DNA from: Phorcus lineatus
Taxonomy: Eukaryota > Mollusca > Gastropoda > Trochida > Trochidae
DNA: 64,000 nt
Direction: 5' to 3'
Assembly: GCA_921293015.1 (NCBI GenBank)
Contig: OV121092.1
Location: 5,400,001 to 5,464,000 of the forward strand
Part shown: positions 36,360-47,284 of the stretch, piece after piece
How positions within the stretch are numbered: position 1 is the stretch's first letter
Layout of the letters: each line of letters opens with the position of its first letter
The notes under the pieces: generated by a model
What the model saw: only the letters and a program-made list of their open reading frames with translations
The model's database searches: none
Told to the model about the DNA's origin: nothing
Program-made: the position numbers and the translations under genes

Positions 36360-36800
36360 TTTGCACATATGCAAGTATTTCAAATGACATGTTTCATATT
36401 TCACCTTTTATGCAATATAATTATATACTTTTATGGAAAGATCAAAGCACAAAATATTCTTCGAATATAGATTTGCTTAAAACACATATACAAAAAGCCG
36501 CAGTGAAAGATAATTTACAGAAATTTTGTCACATTGAGTTTTAAGTGTTAATATATTCGTTAAACTACATCCCAACATACGTGTGTACTTGTTTTATAAG
36601 ACTGACGTTTTAGGAGGGCTGATTTCAACATTCTATGGGCAGATAATGTTTTATAGCTAGGAATCCAAGGTTAAAAATCCATAATATAAACAGAGAATGC
36701 CTAAACAAACATCTTACTGAGAATACAGACGGTACACTCAGGTCGTCTAGCCGATAATGATGTTGTGGCGGCAAAAAAAAGGAATACAATGGTTACAAAA
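36360..36800 (+). repeat. Module A, copy 3 (start of unit V)
   Basis: It aligns with 30540-30955 and 45835-46255: 'gatcaaagcac', 'aaaacacatatacaaaaagc', 'attcgttaaac', 'gtgtgtacttg', 'ggagggctgatttcaacatt', 'aaaaatccataatataaaca', 'gatgttgtggcggc'. A 70-codon frame here is not conserved. Confidence 0.7.
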
Positions 36801-36904
36801 GTTTTAGATATTTGAATGTATACAGCTGTGTCAAATTGCATTTTCAAGCTTCAATTAGAATAAGGCCTTTTTGAAAAAAATCATCGACGAAAACAACGAC
36901 CATT

Positions 36905-37175
36905 TCTAAACTATGTATTAGTTTTGTAAAATATACAGAAATTTTACTGTAAAAATCCGAAAAATGTGTGTAGTTAGTGCCTTTGTTATTGTTGACTTTT
37001 AGAGAGGGCTGATTTAGAAACTCACTTGGTAGATGATGACTAATAACAAGAGACTAAAGAGTAAAAATCCATAACATAAACAGAGAATGTTTAAACAATT
37101 ATTTTAAGGTGAGGACACAGAACTTTCAGACTGTCCAGCCGAAAATGCTGTTGTGGCAGGACAAGAATTGAAAAC
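36905..37175 (+). repeat. Module A, copy 4 (tandem second copy in unit V)
   Basis: A further copy follows copy 3 within 100 bases: 'gtgtgtagttagtgcc', 'agagagggctgatttagaaa', 'gatgatgactaataac', 'aaaaatccataacataaaca', 'ggtgaggacacag' and 'gttgtggcaggacaagaatt'. It is closer to copy 2 (30540) than to its neighbour in some stretches. Confidence 0.7.
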
Positions 37176-37179
37176 ATAT

Positions 37180-39005
37180 TTTGAAGAATCGGAAATCTGT
37201 CTAATTTGAAGGTCTATCAAAAGTAAGAAGGAACTTTTACATTTCATTTGGAACGTCTTACAAAAATAGCTACCATACAGCTTGCATAAATGCTAAAAGG
37301 AATGTTAAGTAAACAAGTATTCCCAAGGTTCTAACAGATGGAGTCTGGGATAAATATATCGATACATTGTTTTATTTCTTTAGTACATGTGACTTAATAA
37401 TTCAGGGTTGCAATACAGGAGTTCCTCTTCTTTCATTCTATGCCAATGACCCGAATGAAATTGTATGTATGAATGCCTCACAAAAAAATTTTAAAAATAC
37501 ATTGAATAAATGAACCGTTCTCACTAGTATTATGATATTGATTTATCTGATGAATGTAAAGGGACTTGCGTTGAAATGTATTCTTTATCGGCTTTAAATC
37601 GTGTGCGTTTCTTCTTTTAATTTCGTCTACATGATTACGTAGCCATTGCACTACATGCAAATATACACAGTCCATGTTTATCATTTGCTTCATGTATATA
37701 ATGAAATAAATTGGAAAAGTAAAGTCCCTGCTATTACCACTTGTGTTTTTCCATCAGAAAGATGTGTATAAAAGATTCATAAACATTATATCAGTCTTTA
37801 AAAATTGTATCTACATGTATAGATATATTGATGTTGTCATTACATAGACATAAGACAACCAGGGGAAAAGAAGTCATGCCATTTATGATTGATGTCATCT
37901 TATAGGAGTAGATTTATTTATATTGCTTCCATAATAAAACATATTCCTCGTTTTCTGCATTTTAAAGTAACAAAGTTTTAATTCATAAAGCGATTCATAC
38001 AGTCTGAATTATAATAATGAACATAGCCAAACGAAAAAACGCTGTTTTTCATATGGTACAGATGTTGTTGATGTACGACTAAGCAATGTGTGTGTGAAAG
38101 TTAAAAGAAGCAAAAGTACCACAGTGCGATGTGAGTTCTATAGTATTAACTATGCTACGAGTGAGTCATTAGTGGAGGGTATATGCATAAAAGATTTAAA
38201 CTAATCTGAACTGAGCATGTAACAGTTACTTAACCTATGTATGTTACCCCAATACCAAAATAACAACAGCAACTGCCAGTAAACCTATTTCCGATTTTGG
38301 GTTAATGCTAAATATCTTAAGACTCGTTTACTAGCAAAAGTTCAACACAGAATCGATTATCTTACAAGGAGCTTTGGATTTGTGTATCACGTGTAAGGAA
38401 AATAGCCATTCATCGTCAAGACATTTATCATATGATAATTTATGACCCGGAAGTTATCAAGAACAAATAATCCATGGACGTCTCAAGTAATGAAAAATAG
38501 GAATTTAAAAACGACAACAATGAAGCACCTGCTTTGGCATGTTATTTTCAATTGATGGTATTGCTATTACGTAAATCAGCTGAGATTCGAGTGACCTTGT
38601 ACCTGTGCGGATTACCACTTGCCTTTACAATATACAGATCAATATCAGTACACACCTGTATACCCGTAAACGATAAATCTTCACTCATAATTATTTGAAA
38701 AAAGTCAATTTATTCTATATTATCAAATGGTGGGCAACAGAGGTTAAAAACAATTATAGACGTCTTGCATCAATCCCTACTATTGAATGGTTGAAATCAT
38801 GACATTATTGTTAAATATGGACTCATAGTGCCCTTACGTTAGTCACTAACTACCTCACTTATCAGAAAAACATAACTTCATAAATGTAATTCTCAAAATA
38901 ATTAATTTTACATTTTTTTCATGACACATATTTTAATGATTTGAGACAATTCCCTTGCAAAAAATCCCTTTCCAACGAATAACCTATGCTAAGCAAACAT
39001 TTACA
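37180..39005. other. Unit V interior, possibly degraded module B
   Basis: Module B should lie here. Only 38340-38410 ('ttgtgtatcacgtgtaagga') vaguely resembles its end, without the TATA-like box. Module C was not found. No gene is supported. Confidence 0.35.
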
Positions 39006-39009
39006 TTAT

Positions 39010-39160
39010 ATAACTATAAGTGTAGTTAACATTGTTGTTAGTAGTTTTGTTTGTTAGTAATAGATTAAATGGGAAAGAATTGCTATTGAATAAATGTCAC
39101 CAGTTTCGAGGGGTAATGTTAATGCTCAGACTCTTTAAGAAGAAGCATATTTACACCTCC
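39010..39160 (+). repeat. Module D, unit V
   Basis: 'gttaacattgttgttagtag', 'tttgtttgttagta', 'caattgctattga' type strings, 'atgctcagactctttaa' and 'gaagcatat'. It aligns with 33370-33530 and 48860-49035. Confidence 0.55.
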
Positions 39161-39594
39161 TGATGTGATGAGAAAAATAAGTAATACCCTTTTTATGTTT
39201 GAACGATAGCTAGACTAAATTATTACCATCCTAAATTAATGAACGGCTCGGCACAACTGTGCTTGTTTCTACCATTTACTTAACTTAGATCTCCTGGAGG
39301 TATTAAAAACTTAAATTCTAGAGATCAAATAATACTTTTCCTGACTATTGACATAATCATATCGTTAATATGTTAGGAAAGCGTTTGGTTTCAAATTGCT
39401 ATATTCAATCTTAATTGGGACAAACAAGTTTATTATCTGTTGTAATACCAAAATTAAATCCTATGAAATGTTGTGGAATAAGTCTTTAAATCATTACTGC
39501 AAACCGGACAGTTTAACAAAAACAGTTTTCACGAAAACTCATACATGCCAGTCATAATTGACTTGCACCTGAAAGTTGCTTTATCTTGTGTATC

Positions 39595-40250
39595 AAGCCC
39601 ACTTCAGCAATGTAGGAAAGTTCAAATGGAGATTATCTTTTTCAAAATTAAGTACCAACAGTCAAGAAAATAATACAGGTTTGAGGTTCCTGTATTTTTT
39701 ATCTTCATCACCTACTGGTTTGTAATAATTGATTCGTGTTCAAACAATATCTCACATACAATGTTCCAAATGTTTACTATTTCAAATTTGATAATTCATA
39801 GTAATTGATAGTTGATAGTCCATACTAACCATCGTTTATAGCTGAATGGTGTTAATGTGAATAATGGACAGATTTCAAGAATTAAAAACAAGAATTAAAT
39901 AGATAATAAGAGAAATGTTTGTAACAAATTCTTCATGAAACAAGGTCAAAACGCTAACCTTGTTGAACAGCTGTCAATAATCTAAGTTTGTTAGACATAC
40001 TTCAGTTTGTTATTTCAGGCCATCGACTTACAAATTGCACTAAAAGAACTTTTTACTAAAAAACATTTAGAAATCCATACGTTGTTTTTCAATTCAGGAA
40101 ATACAAACAAGGTTACTGCTATCATTTGTCACTTGAAACCTTTTATTGAGTCATCAATAAAATGAATATTCTTAAAATCCATGACCTGACTGTAATGCAA
40201 AGGTTGCTTAACAAACAAAATCTATGTTGTCAACTTAAGAGGAGAAGAAT
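39595..40250 (+). repeat. Modules E and F, unit V
   Basis: Module E shares 'cccacttca.ca.t', 'ggaaagtt', 'gattat.tt' and 'taccaacagtcaagaaaata' with 49930-50070. Module F (39930-40250) shares 'ttcatgaa', 'caaggtcaaaa', 'gttgaacagctgtcaat', 'ttcaggccatcgactt', 'cacttgaaaccttttattga' and 'aaatctatgttgtcaactta' with 50360-50645. This is the clearest V to Y homology outside module A. Confidence 0.7.
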
Positions 40251-40379
40251 ATACTTTCATGAAAATATGCTATTTTCATGAAAGTAATGGAATCTTTTAT
40301 CAGGTGGTTTGCAAATAAAAACGTATTAGTCTCAGAGTTTTTGCGGCCCTGTCCGACACTACATCATCATTTGTGATAT

Positions 40380-40950
40380 TAATGACTTAAACATTGCCTC
40401 ATTTCAGTTCAGTTGGTCACATCATTTAACACAGGCTTGCACAACCTCTTCAGCCTGCATAATTGCATAACTCCAAAAGAGATGGGAATGAGATAGTGTA
40501 AGCAATACAAGTGTTAACACCACAATGGTATTTTCAAATGCACCATGAGCATACTGCCAACATAGATAAGTACGCTATGTAAATGTCTGTATCATGAAAG
40601 CTATTTCTCACAGAGGGCTGCATCATTTACACACAGCTGGACATATACACAATATGTCAAGGGCGTTATGTCAGTTATGGTGAATGTGACGTGCATGTAC
40701 TGCTATGAAGCATTTTTATTTCTCATAAAGAATCATTCTGCTGATATTCTCTATCATATTGAAAATAAACTTATTATCATAAGTACTAAGCATATCTTTT
40801 CATCTGTCTTTATTCATTAACCGTTCATATGTTATTCATCTTGCTAGGGACAATTCAATCAAACAGAAAGCCGTTTATTTTATACAACAATTGAATTTAA
40901 TTCACATGCCTAAATGATGAATCGGTAAATTTGAAGATACTTCCCAGTAA
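40380..40950 (+). repeat. Modules G and H, unit V (empty site for the 51-kb transposon)
   Basis: It aligns with 50815-50946 joined to 52013-52500 in unit Y: 'tgcataattgcat.a..ccaa.a', 'gggaatgagat', 'caatacaagtg', 'catgagcatactgccaaca', 'gataagtac', 'cacagctggacatat', 'ggtgaatgtgacgtgcatgt' and 'caaacagaaagccgtttatttta'. At about 40512-40516 the alignment is continuous where unit Y carries a 1,062-bp insertion. Confidence 0.7.
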
Positions 40951-41065
40951 AATGATTACACAGCTATTCATTGAATTTCTATTAAAAGATGAACAATATC
41001 TGGAGTCTGGAAATGACTTTTGTTTTTCATCTATGTATTACTTGAACTATGAAGAAGTTGTTTGT

Positions 41066-41068
<3 letters not shown>

Positions 41069-41127
<59 letters not shown>
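41069..41127. repeat. (TA)n microsatellite, 59 bp
   Basis: An uninterrupted TA run. The two plus-strand frames across it (40931-41368 and 41062-41256) are long only because TATATA translates as alternating Tyr-Ile, and they should not be read as genes. Confidence 0.95.
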
Positions 41128-41130
<3 letters not shown>

Positions 41131-41149
41131 GTATGTATATTGTGCCATC

Positions 41150-41640
41150 TATGTCATGAGAGAAAAATATCATTGTTTCCTAAAGGCAGCAAATCGACAC
41201 ATTTTTCAACTTTACACCAATATTTCAAGGGTGCAAAAAATTTACAAAGTTGTTAAGTCAAGAATTATTCAGCACATCTTGTGTTTTTATTGTGATTTCT
41301 TCGATGTAAGACGTTCATATCCATGTAGATGTAGAGGTAGTGTATTAACTGATAGTCAAAAAACATGATCTCAAATTGAAATGAATATAATGGATCAGAG
41401 ACAGCAAGGGGGCCCTGAAGGTTGAGTCAGTCTCTTAAATCAATCAATCCCTAAAACACCTAACCACAATGATACTAATTGACACTACTAGATTTGCCTT
41501 CAGACTTTCAGAAGTTATATTTTGAAGTTAATTAAGCTTATTTAGTTTGACACATCAACCAATCCCTAAAACATTTAAACACAAAACATAATGTTTGACA
41601 ATACTAGTTTTGATCTTTATATACTTTCATGGGTAACCTT
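41150..41640 (+). repeat. Module I, unit V, with internal 124-bp duplication
   Basis: It aligns with 34190-34570 ('aaggcagcaaatcg' and the following region). Its second half is itself duplicated: 'caatccctaaaacacctaac' near 41446 and 'caatccctaaaacatttaaa' near 41570, each followed by 'a.tgacactactag' and 'tttgacaatactag' style strings. The internal copy is not in unit X. Confidence 0.5.
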
Positions 41641-41644
41641 CAAG

Positions 41645-42590
41645 CTTAAACCTGCTTTATCTTTTTCAATCAAATAAAGTCAATGAAACGTTTAACTTAC
41701 AGTTTTATTTAGAACATCCGTTGGAATTGTAAATAAGTATTTTTAAACTTATTTTTGTGAATATTTACCAGATAGCGAAAGAAATGTATAATAACATCTG
41801 AACTGCGATCAAACATTTAACTACATATTATGTTATGGTAATATGCACGACTTCGATGTTTGTGTATCTATACAACTGTACAGGTGACATATAATGTGCC
41901 TGAAAATGAACTGAACCTGAAAGTTGTAATTATTTTTAGTTTTTGGAATGGGGCTCTCTTTAAAAGATGTCACTCTAGGTTTTTGAGTAGGTTCTTATCT
42001 CATGACAGGAAATGTATGAACGACCCCTAAAGAACAATTAAGTAAACATTCGACATAACCCATATACTCAAATCATATATACTTCTACATTCCCGTACAG
42101 TGCAAATTTGTCCTATATTGCACTTTGAACTGCTATTCGATAAAGGATTGCAATATTTTGTTTGATCAGAAACCCTCTGCTAATTGACTAAACAGAAGGC
42201 ATTTAAATCTAATTATTAGTTAGGTAGTGAAGAATGGTTGACCTAATTTTAACCAAATGTAATGTTTAGCAAGGAGAGGACAATAACATTAATATTCTTG
42301 TTTTGAAATGTGAATTATCATAAGTGAAAGGATGCATGTTACCTTTTATTTGATTGACCGGCTCCGTTTGTAAATAAGGTAAGAAAACATAATGACAAGT
42401 TGGAGGAATAACATGATTATAAAATGATTATGTGAAATTACATATAGTACGCTATACAACATTATCATAACTGCTGCGATAACAAGAAGTGATGGAAGTT
42501 GCAGAGTGCATAATGTGAAAACTGAGTTCAATATTCAAAACTAAGCAAACCACCTTACAAATATATCAAATACATAAACGCTAGGTAAAA
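41645..42590. other. AT-rich stretch with no supported gene
   Basis: Nothing identified. Confidence 0.45.
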
Positions 42591-42639
42591 ACAGAAGAAC
42601 AATATTTAAAGAACATGTGTTTAGATCAATGACAAAGAG

Positions 42640-42810
42640 AGTACACCAGATTCAAGGTGCCAAATAGATGTAAAAGTGTACTAACTAAACGATTTGCAGA
42701 TAAAGATGAGCACTGGAGAACGATTCCATAACATAAATAGAACATGTCCAAACAAACAACACCATAAAGAAACATCATACTCTCTGAAGATGACGATGTT
42801 GTTGTACCTA
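42640..42810 (+). repeat. Module J and partial module A (end of unit V)
   Basis: 'acaccagattcaaggtgcca', 'taaacgatttgcagataaag' matches 35930-36010. It is followed at once by a short module A core ('ccataacataaatagaacat', 'aaacaaacaac', 'gatgttgttgt'). Confidence 0.55.
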
Positions 42811-43129
42811 AAGAAATGGTAAATACTTACACCTACAATGATTTAGGGTTTTGTGCTAATGGATGTTATATAGTTTCCGGGTTTTCGAGGTACATATGAT
42901 GTGATGATGTAAGTGAGATGGAAGCATCTGTTGTTCGAGAGAGTCTAAAGTTCGAAGATTCTTTACATCATTATAGGATAACAATGTGGTTCAATTATGC
43001 GAAGAATGTATGTAATAAAACTATTATAGAATGTTGGACAGCAAATTAAATACATTTCAAATGATTAATATCTAAAGTAGATTGTAACTAATTCCAAAAT
43101 GTATGCAGCAACTGTCAGTATGATGCTAA

Positions 43130-43196
43130 TGTTGGTAAAGGTATATACAACGAAAATCTCTCTTAGTGAAATATGTAATCTTATGAAACAAGTATA
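43130..43196 (+). repeat. Single copy of the 67-bp minisatellite unit
   Basis: This is nearly identical to the four tandem units at 45262-45529. The preceding 'gcaactgt..gctaat' is also shared, so this is the founder locus or a copy of it, about 2.1 kb away. The next few bases after the unit (gttggtatagctg) show the start of a second unit that was not continued. Confidence 0.85.
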
Positions 43197-43487
43197 TGTT
43201 GGTATAGCTGCAGAACTGTAGCTATATGACCTCTTCCCCCAGTATCATCGAGTTTATAACTACAGAGTCTACACATGAAAAACCTAACCAATTTCCTTAT
43301 TCAATTGGTACCTTCTCTTTCAAGAGTCTTACACAACGAACATAACTGTCCTGTAACTATTCATTATCAATAAAATACTCTTCAATTGTTATGTATTATG
43401 GCCGCATATATTTTTGAAATATAATCATCATAATATTAGTTTTACCGTTTGTTTATTTTTACATTCACTGCAACTCAGCGGTACGGT

Positions 43488-43499
43488 GACGCCATCTTG
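43488..43499 (-). promoter_or_regulatory. TISU/YY1-like motif (one mismatch), minus strand
   Basis: On the minus strand this reads CAAGATGGCGTC, one base off the translation-initiator/YY1 element SAASATGGCGGC. The ATG opens a frame of only six codons. It faces away from the perfect plus-strand copy at 44965, 1.47 kb to the right. The pair could also be diverged inverted ends of an inserted element. Confidence 0.3.
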
Positions 43500-43792
43500 A
43501 GTCTATTTTTAGATATGCTAATTACTTAGAATTCCCCTTTACGGTCACGTGATGTGTAAATTCAAGACTGGTCACGGACATAAGAAACGAGTGCGTAAAA
43601 ATATATGCAGCAAAAGCGGGGACGCAATCGATGTTTTGTTGAAGACATAATAGGTAGTCGGCGACTTTCATGTTACACTTTGTCTAAATATAGTATGTAA
43701 AGCCGATGATTGAATTTATGTAATTTGCATCTAGTTATCAAACAGTGTAACAGCACTTTATTGTAAAGCTGAACCAAAACGGGTACAGCCGT

Positions 43793-43826
43793 GTCGGGTA
43801 AAGATACGCGTCGGATAAAGATACGC
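43793..43826 (+). repeat. 17-bp tandem repeat GTCGG(G/A)TAAAGATACGC
   Basis: Two adjacent copies (43793-43809, 43810-43826) differ at one base. The core GCGTATCTTTA, inverted, appears again at 44158-44168. Three copies of such a CpG-containing motif within 370 bp of AT-rich DNA suggests a protein-binding repeat or parts of an inserted element. Confidence 0.7.
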
Positions 43827-44682
43827 ACTCGCACAAAACCTAGTAAAGCAGGATGAGTGTTAGCTTGTAATACATTTATATCTCTGCATCTTTAGGCAAT
43901 TTAGAAGATATCATGAAATTTTTGAAAAGGTTAAAAGGACTTTAGTGTTGATTATTGGCAAAAAGTTGGTAAAAACTGACAAAATTCCTAGAAAACATAT
44001 CGTGCGCAAACAGTTTGCCTTCCCACATAACAATTGTCATTGGAAACCAAAGTATTGATCCGACTATCAGTTTGTCCTAACCTAGACTTCAGAAAACATT
44101 TTAAAAATCTATCAAAATCATAATAATGGAAGTGTAAGGTGCATTTAAACCCGGCGTGCGTATCTTTAGCCTACACGTGCCCACCTACGAGAATAGGGGG
44201 GTAGTCGTTGGATTTGGTTATCTTTAAACATTAAAAACAAAATTTAAATCAGTATCAAAGAGACAAAATAAATATACTCATTATATGTATTTCATACATG
44301 TTCTATTTTTGATACGTAGTTTCCGTCACTGATTGTTAGAAATAGTTTTTTTTAATAAATATGAAAATATATCGATAAACGGGTTAATTTAATACATGGA
44401 TTTAGAGTTTGAAAAAAAGGAAGAAGATATAATTCCTATCTTTCCTTTCCTGTATTTATGTATCTCATTACTGAATAACATTTTCACTGTGTATTTTCTA
44501 AGAAAGAAATTGCGAATATTTTGCGGAACTTGAAAATGATAATGAATCCGCTGGTAGAAATAAGCAATAAGGAGACTTTTTAGGAATCAAATATCAATGA
44601 TATTTTGTCTTTTCTAAGGTATAACGTGACTTTCTTGTGGCACATATATTTGATCTAATAAATGAATCCTATATAATAATTC

Positions 44683-44763
44683 ATGTCGAAGTTCAACACT
44701 CGCAAGCTGATGCGAATAAGAAAGGCGATCGACATCGGAACGGCAGTGATTAAGACTATCCAA
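44683..44763 (+). CDS. Candidate 27-codon first coding exon
   Basis: ATG at 44683 opens 27 codons (begins MSKFNTRKLMRIRKAIDIG, ends VIKTIQ) that stop at a near-consensus splice donor CAA|gtaaga (GT at 44764), in phase 0. Codon choice (AAG, CTG, ATC, GAC, ACG) and G+C are clearly higher than the flanks, and composition falls immediately after the donor. In-frame stops lie just upstream, so the ATG would be the start. The peptide is basic and amphipathic, and I do not recognise the family. The reading frame continues to 44940 without a stop but with AT-rich, non-coding-like sequence. The next exon was not located, so this could also be a relic of an inserted element. Confidence 0.35.
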
Positions 44764-44931
44764 GTAAGAAAACAAATTTTATATGATTTTTTTTTAAATT
44801 ACATAAACGAAAACTTATATGATATGTTCAAATTCAATGGTATGCTTCTACTGAAACCCTTGAAAAAAGAAGCAGGTAGAGACAGTAGCCCAGTTTGCGT
44901 AGCTATCGTCTTGATAACGTGTCTTCGTTCC

Positions 44932-44998
44932 TTGACGTGATTCTCGCTCATTTGCATACGTAAACAAGATGGCGGCTTTTATGAACGGAAAAACGTAG
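44932..44998 (+). promoter_or_regulatory. Promoter-like cluster with perfect TISU/YY1 element
   Basis: A CRE-like TTGACGTGA (44932-44940), a POU octamer in reverse (ATTTGCAT, 44950-44957) and a perfect TISU/YY1 consensus CAAGATGGCGGC (44965-44976) lie within 45 bases. In metazoans this element marks short-5'UTR, TATA-less genes and contains their start codon. Here the ATG (44969) would give a 9-codon peptide (MAAFMNGKT) before a stop, unless a donor is used at 'acgtagaa'. The flanking 45120-45245 is also GC-richer. Confidence 0.35.
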
Positions 44999-45150
44999 AA
45001 GACAAATTTTCAGGCTTAAACTTATATTAATTATCGGCGTTAACATTAAAGTAATCATTTGATGTTTGAAACATAGTTCTCATCTGTAATTGGTCCAAAT
45101 AATAGAGAGTTTGATCATTTCATTTTCTGGTTACACCAACATTAGCGCCA

Positions 45151-45171
45151 GCGAACCCAGATTTGGTTCGC
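45151..45171. repeat. Perfect 7-bp hairpin GCGAACC/GGTTCGC
   Basis: Stem of seven GC-rich pairs with a 7-base loop, in the GC-richer patch right after the promoter-like cluster. Possibly an inserted-repeat end. Confidence 0.5.
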
Positions 45172-45261
45172 ACAGGTTAGTTTTTCTAAGGATGAGTCTG
45201 CAGCCAAAAAGGCGACGTCATGGTATCAAAGAGCCTATTTTAGCGAAGCAACTGTAGCTAA

Positions 45262-45533
45262 TGTTGGTAAAGGTATATACAACGAACATCTCTCTTAGTG
45301 AAATATGTAATCTAATGAAACAAGTATATGTTGGTAAAGATATATACAACGAAAATTTCTCTTAGTGAAATATGTAATCTTATGAAAAAAGTATATGTTG
45401 GTAAAGGTATATACAACGAAAATTTCTCTTAGTGAAATATGTAATCTTTTGAAAAAAATATATGTTGGTAAAGGTATATACAACGAAAATCTCTCTTAGT
45501 GAAATATGTAATCTTATGAAACAAGTATATGTT
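45262..45533 (+). repeat. 67-bp minisatellite, four units
   Basis: Units start at 45262, 45329, 45396 and 45463, exactly 67 bases apart, each beginning tgttggtaaaggtatatac and containing 'ctcttagtgaaatatgtaat'. They differ at only a few positions, so the array is young compared with the rest of the window. The minus-strand frame over it (45295-45483) is a repetition artefact. Confidence 0.95.
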
Positions 45534-45834
45534 CAATTCCATTCTAACATTCAAAAGTCATAGCAGATACTAAATGCGTGTCAATGATATACTTTGTCTA
45601 TGACATGAGTAGTAAATGTTAGCATTTCTCGAGTGAGAGCCAGGAACATTGAAGGATACTTAGGCACGACTGTTGTAAACTTAGGATCTCACAGATACAA
45701 AGCTAATATTTTGTCTATTACCAAAGTCTTGATCTGAACTCAAAACATTCGTTTAGATGCAGAGCTAACTTAATCTTATGTTTTTCCTCCAGTCTCCTTT
45801 TTCACTTGACTATTAAAAATTCGTCTACATGCAC

Positions 45835-46255
45835 GCTGTAATTTCAAACTACATATTTAAGCTTCACTTAGAATTAAACTCCTATTCAATTTCCTTTGCA
45901 AAGATCAAAGCAGATTTCTCTTTGAATACTGATTTTTTAACAAACATGTACAGAAAATCGCGCTAAAAGAATGAAACTTAATACACATATATTTTGTCAT
46001 TAGCAGTTCTATGTAACTAATCTATTCGTAAACAGGCATGTCCAAAAACGTGTGCAGTTGGTGCAAATAAGTGCTGTTGAGAGAGAACTGATTAAGAAGT
46101 TCTCAGTTGGCCAGATGATGATTGATAACTAGGAAACCATGGGTAAAGTCTATAACATAAACAGAAGATGCCAATACAAACATTTGACTGTGCAGACAGA
46201 CATAACACTGGAACCGTTTGGCATATAAGGATGTTTTGGCAGCACATGAATGCAA
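45835..46255 (+). repeat. Module A, copy 6 (start of unit Y)
   Basis: 'aaagatcaaagcaga', 'acaaacatgtacagaaaatc', 'attcgtaaacaggcatgtcc', 'gtgtgcagttggtgcaaata', 'gagagagaactgatta', 'gatgatgattgataac', 'ctataacataaacagaagat', 'ttttggcagcaca'. It aligns end to end with copies 2 and 3. Confidence 0.7.
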
Positions 46256-47284
46256 TATACATTTGGATTTGATTACAGAAAAATTTGACCCTTGTTTGTC
46301 ATTTTGTATATTTCAGGTAAAATTCTCCTGCAGAATCCTGGTGTTCCGTAGACAAAGACAGATAAACATTCTCATTGGTTCTGACAGTAAATCATACTGT
46401 TTTTCTAGTGATTAGGAGTATCAAGTTTACTCAACTGAATAATCTTTCCTCAAAAATGAAAAGGAAGCACTTGAAAAAAAGATACAAGTCAAAGTAGATA
46501 ATGACAAATACGGCGGCTCTCTTTTTTTGAGAGGGTTAAAACACTAGATTTATTTAACTACTACTGTTGAAGTAAAAGCTATAATACCGTACCTCGATTA
46601 TATAAAATAGCTGATTTGAATCATGACCTTTTCATTGTCTAATTTAGACTCTTTTTTCATCAATAATATCAAAACATTTTCATTCATCAAATCTAATATC
46701 ATTGTCATTTGATTTAGGGAAAATATATTTTAAAAGTCTGATGCAATAGGGTGACATTGCCACTCTTCTGTAATAGAACATCACTTCAGTGCTTTCAAAA
46801 GTTTAGGTAGAACGATTAACCATAGGTATCTGACACATCGTTTCATGATATTGGGAATGGTTTTAATGCATGGATGTTGACTTACAATGGAAAAGGGCCT
46901 TCATCTTGTAACAGAAAAATCAGACACTTATGATTTCCAAGCAAAGATTTGAATGCCGAAGAAATGTTGTTAATGAATATCACAGTTTGGTCATCAATAA
47001 CTTCTATACTTCGGGAAATTTCTAACTTTTACATCTTTAATTACATCGCTTGTTTTTTCAGGTGAAACAAAAATATGTAATGAAAAAATACAGATTGATA
47101 TACAGAATTTTTCTAAATGTTATTATTCAAAACGGAATGGGACATTACCATTTGAAAGAGTAAATGGTTAAGCCTTTTTTAAGGTATGGTTTTCAAAATA
47201 AGGGTTATACTAATGAAACTTCTTGGTCAGCATAATTATAAACATTTCTGGAGAGTACAGCAACAAGAAACACAACTTCTGACA

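Noticed and set aside
40931-41368. 145-codon plus frame
   Set aside because: Generated by the TA microsatellite (Tyr-Ile repeat).
45262-45533. CRISPR-like array
   Set aside because: The 67-bp units are contiguous without unique spacers, and the context is eukaryotic.
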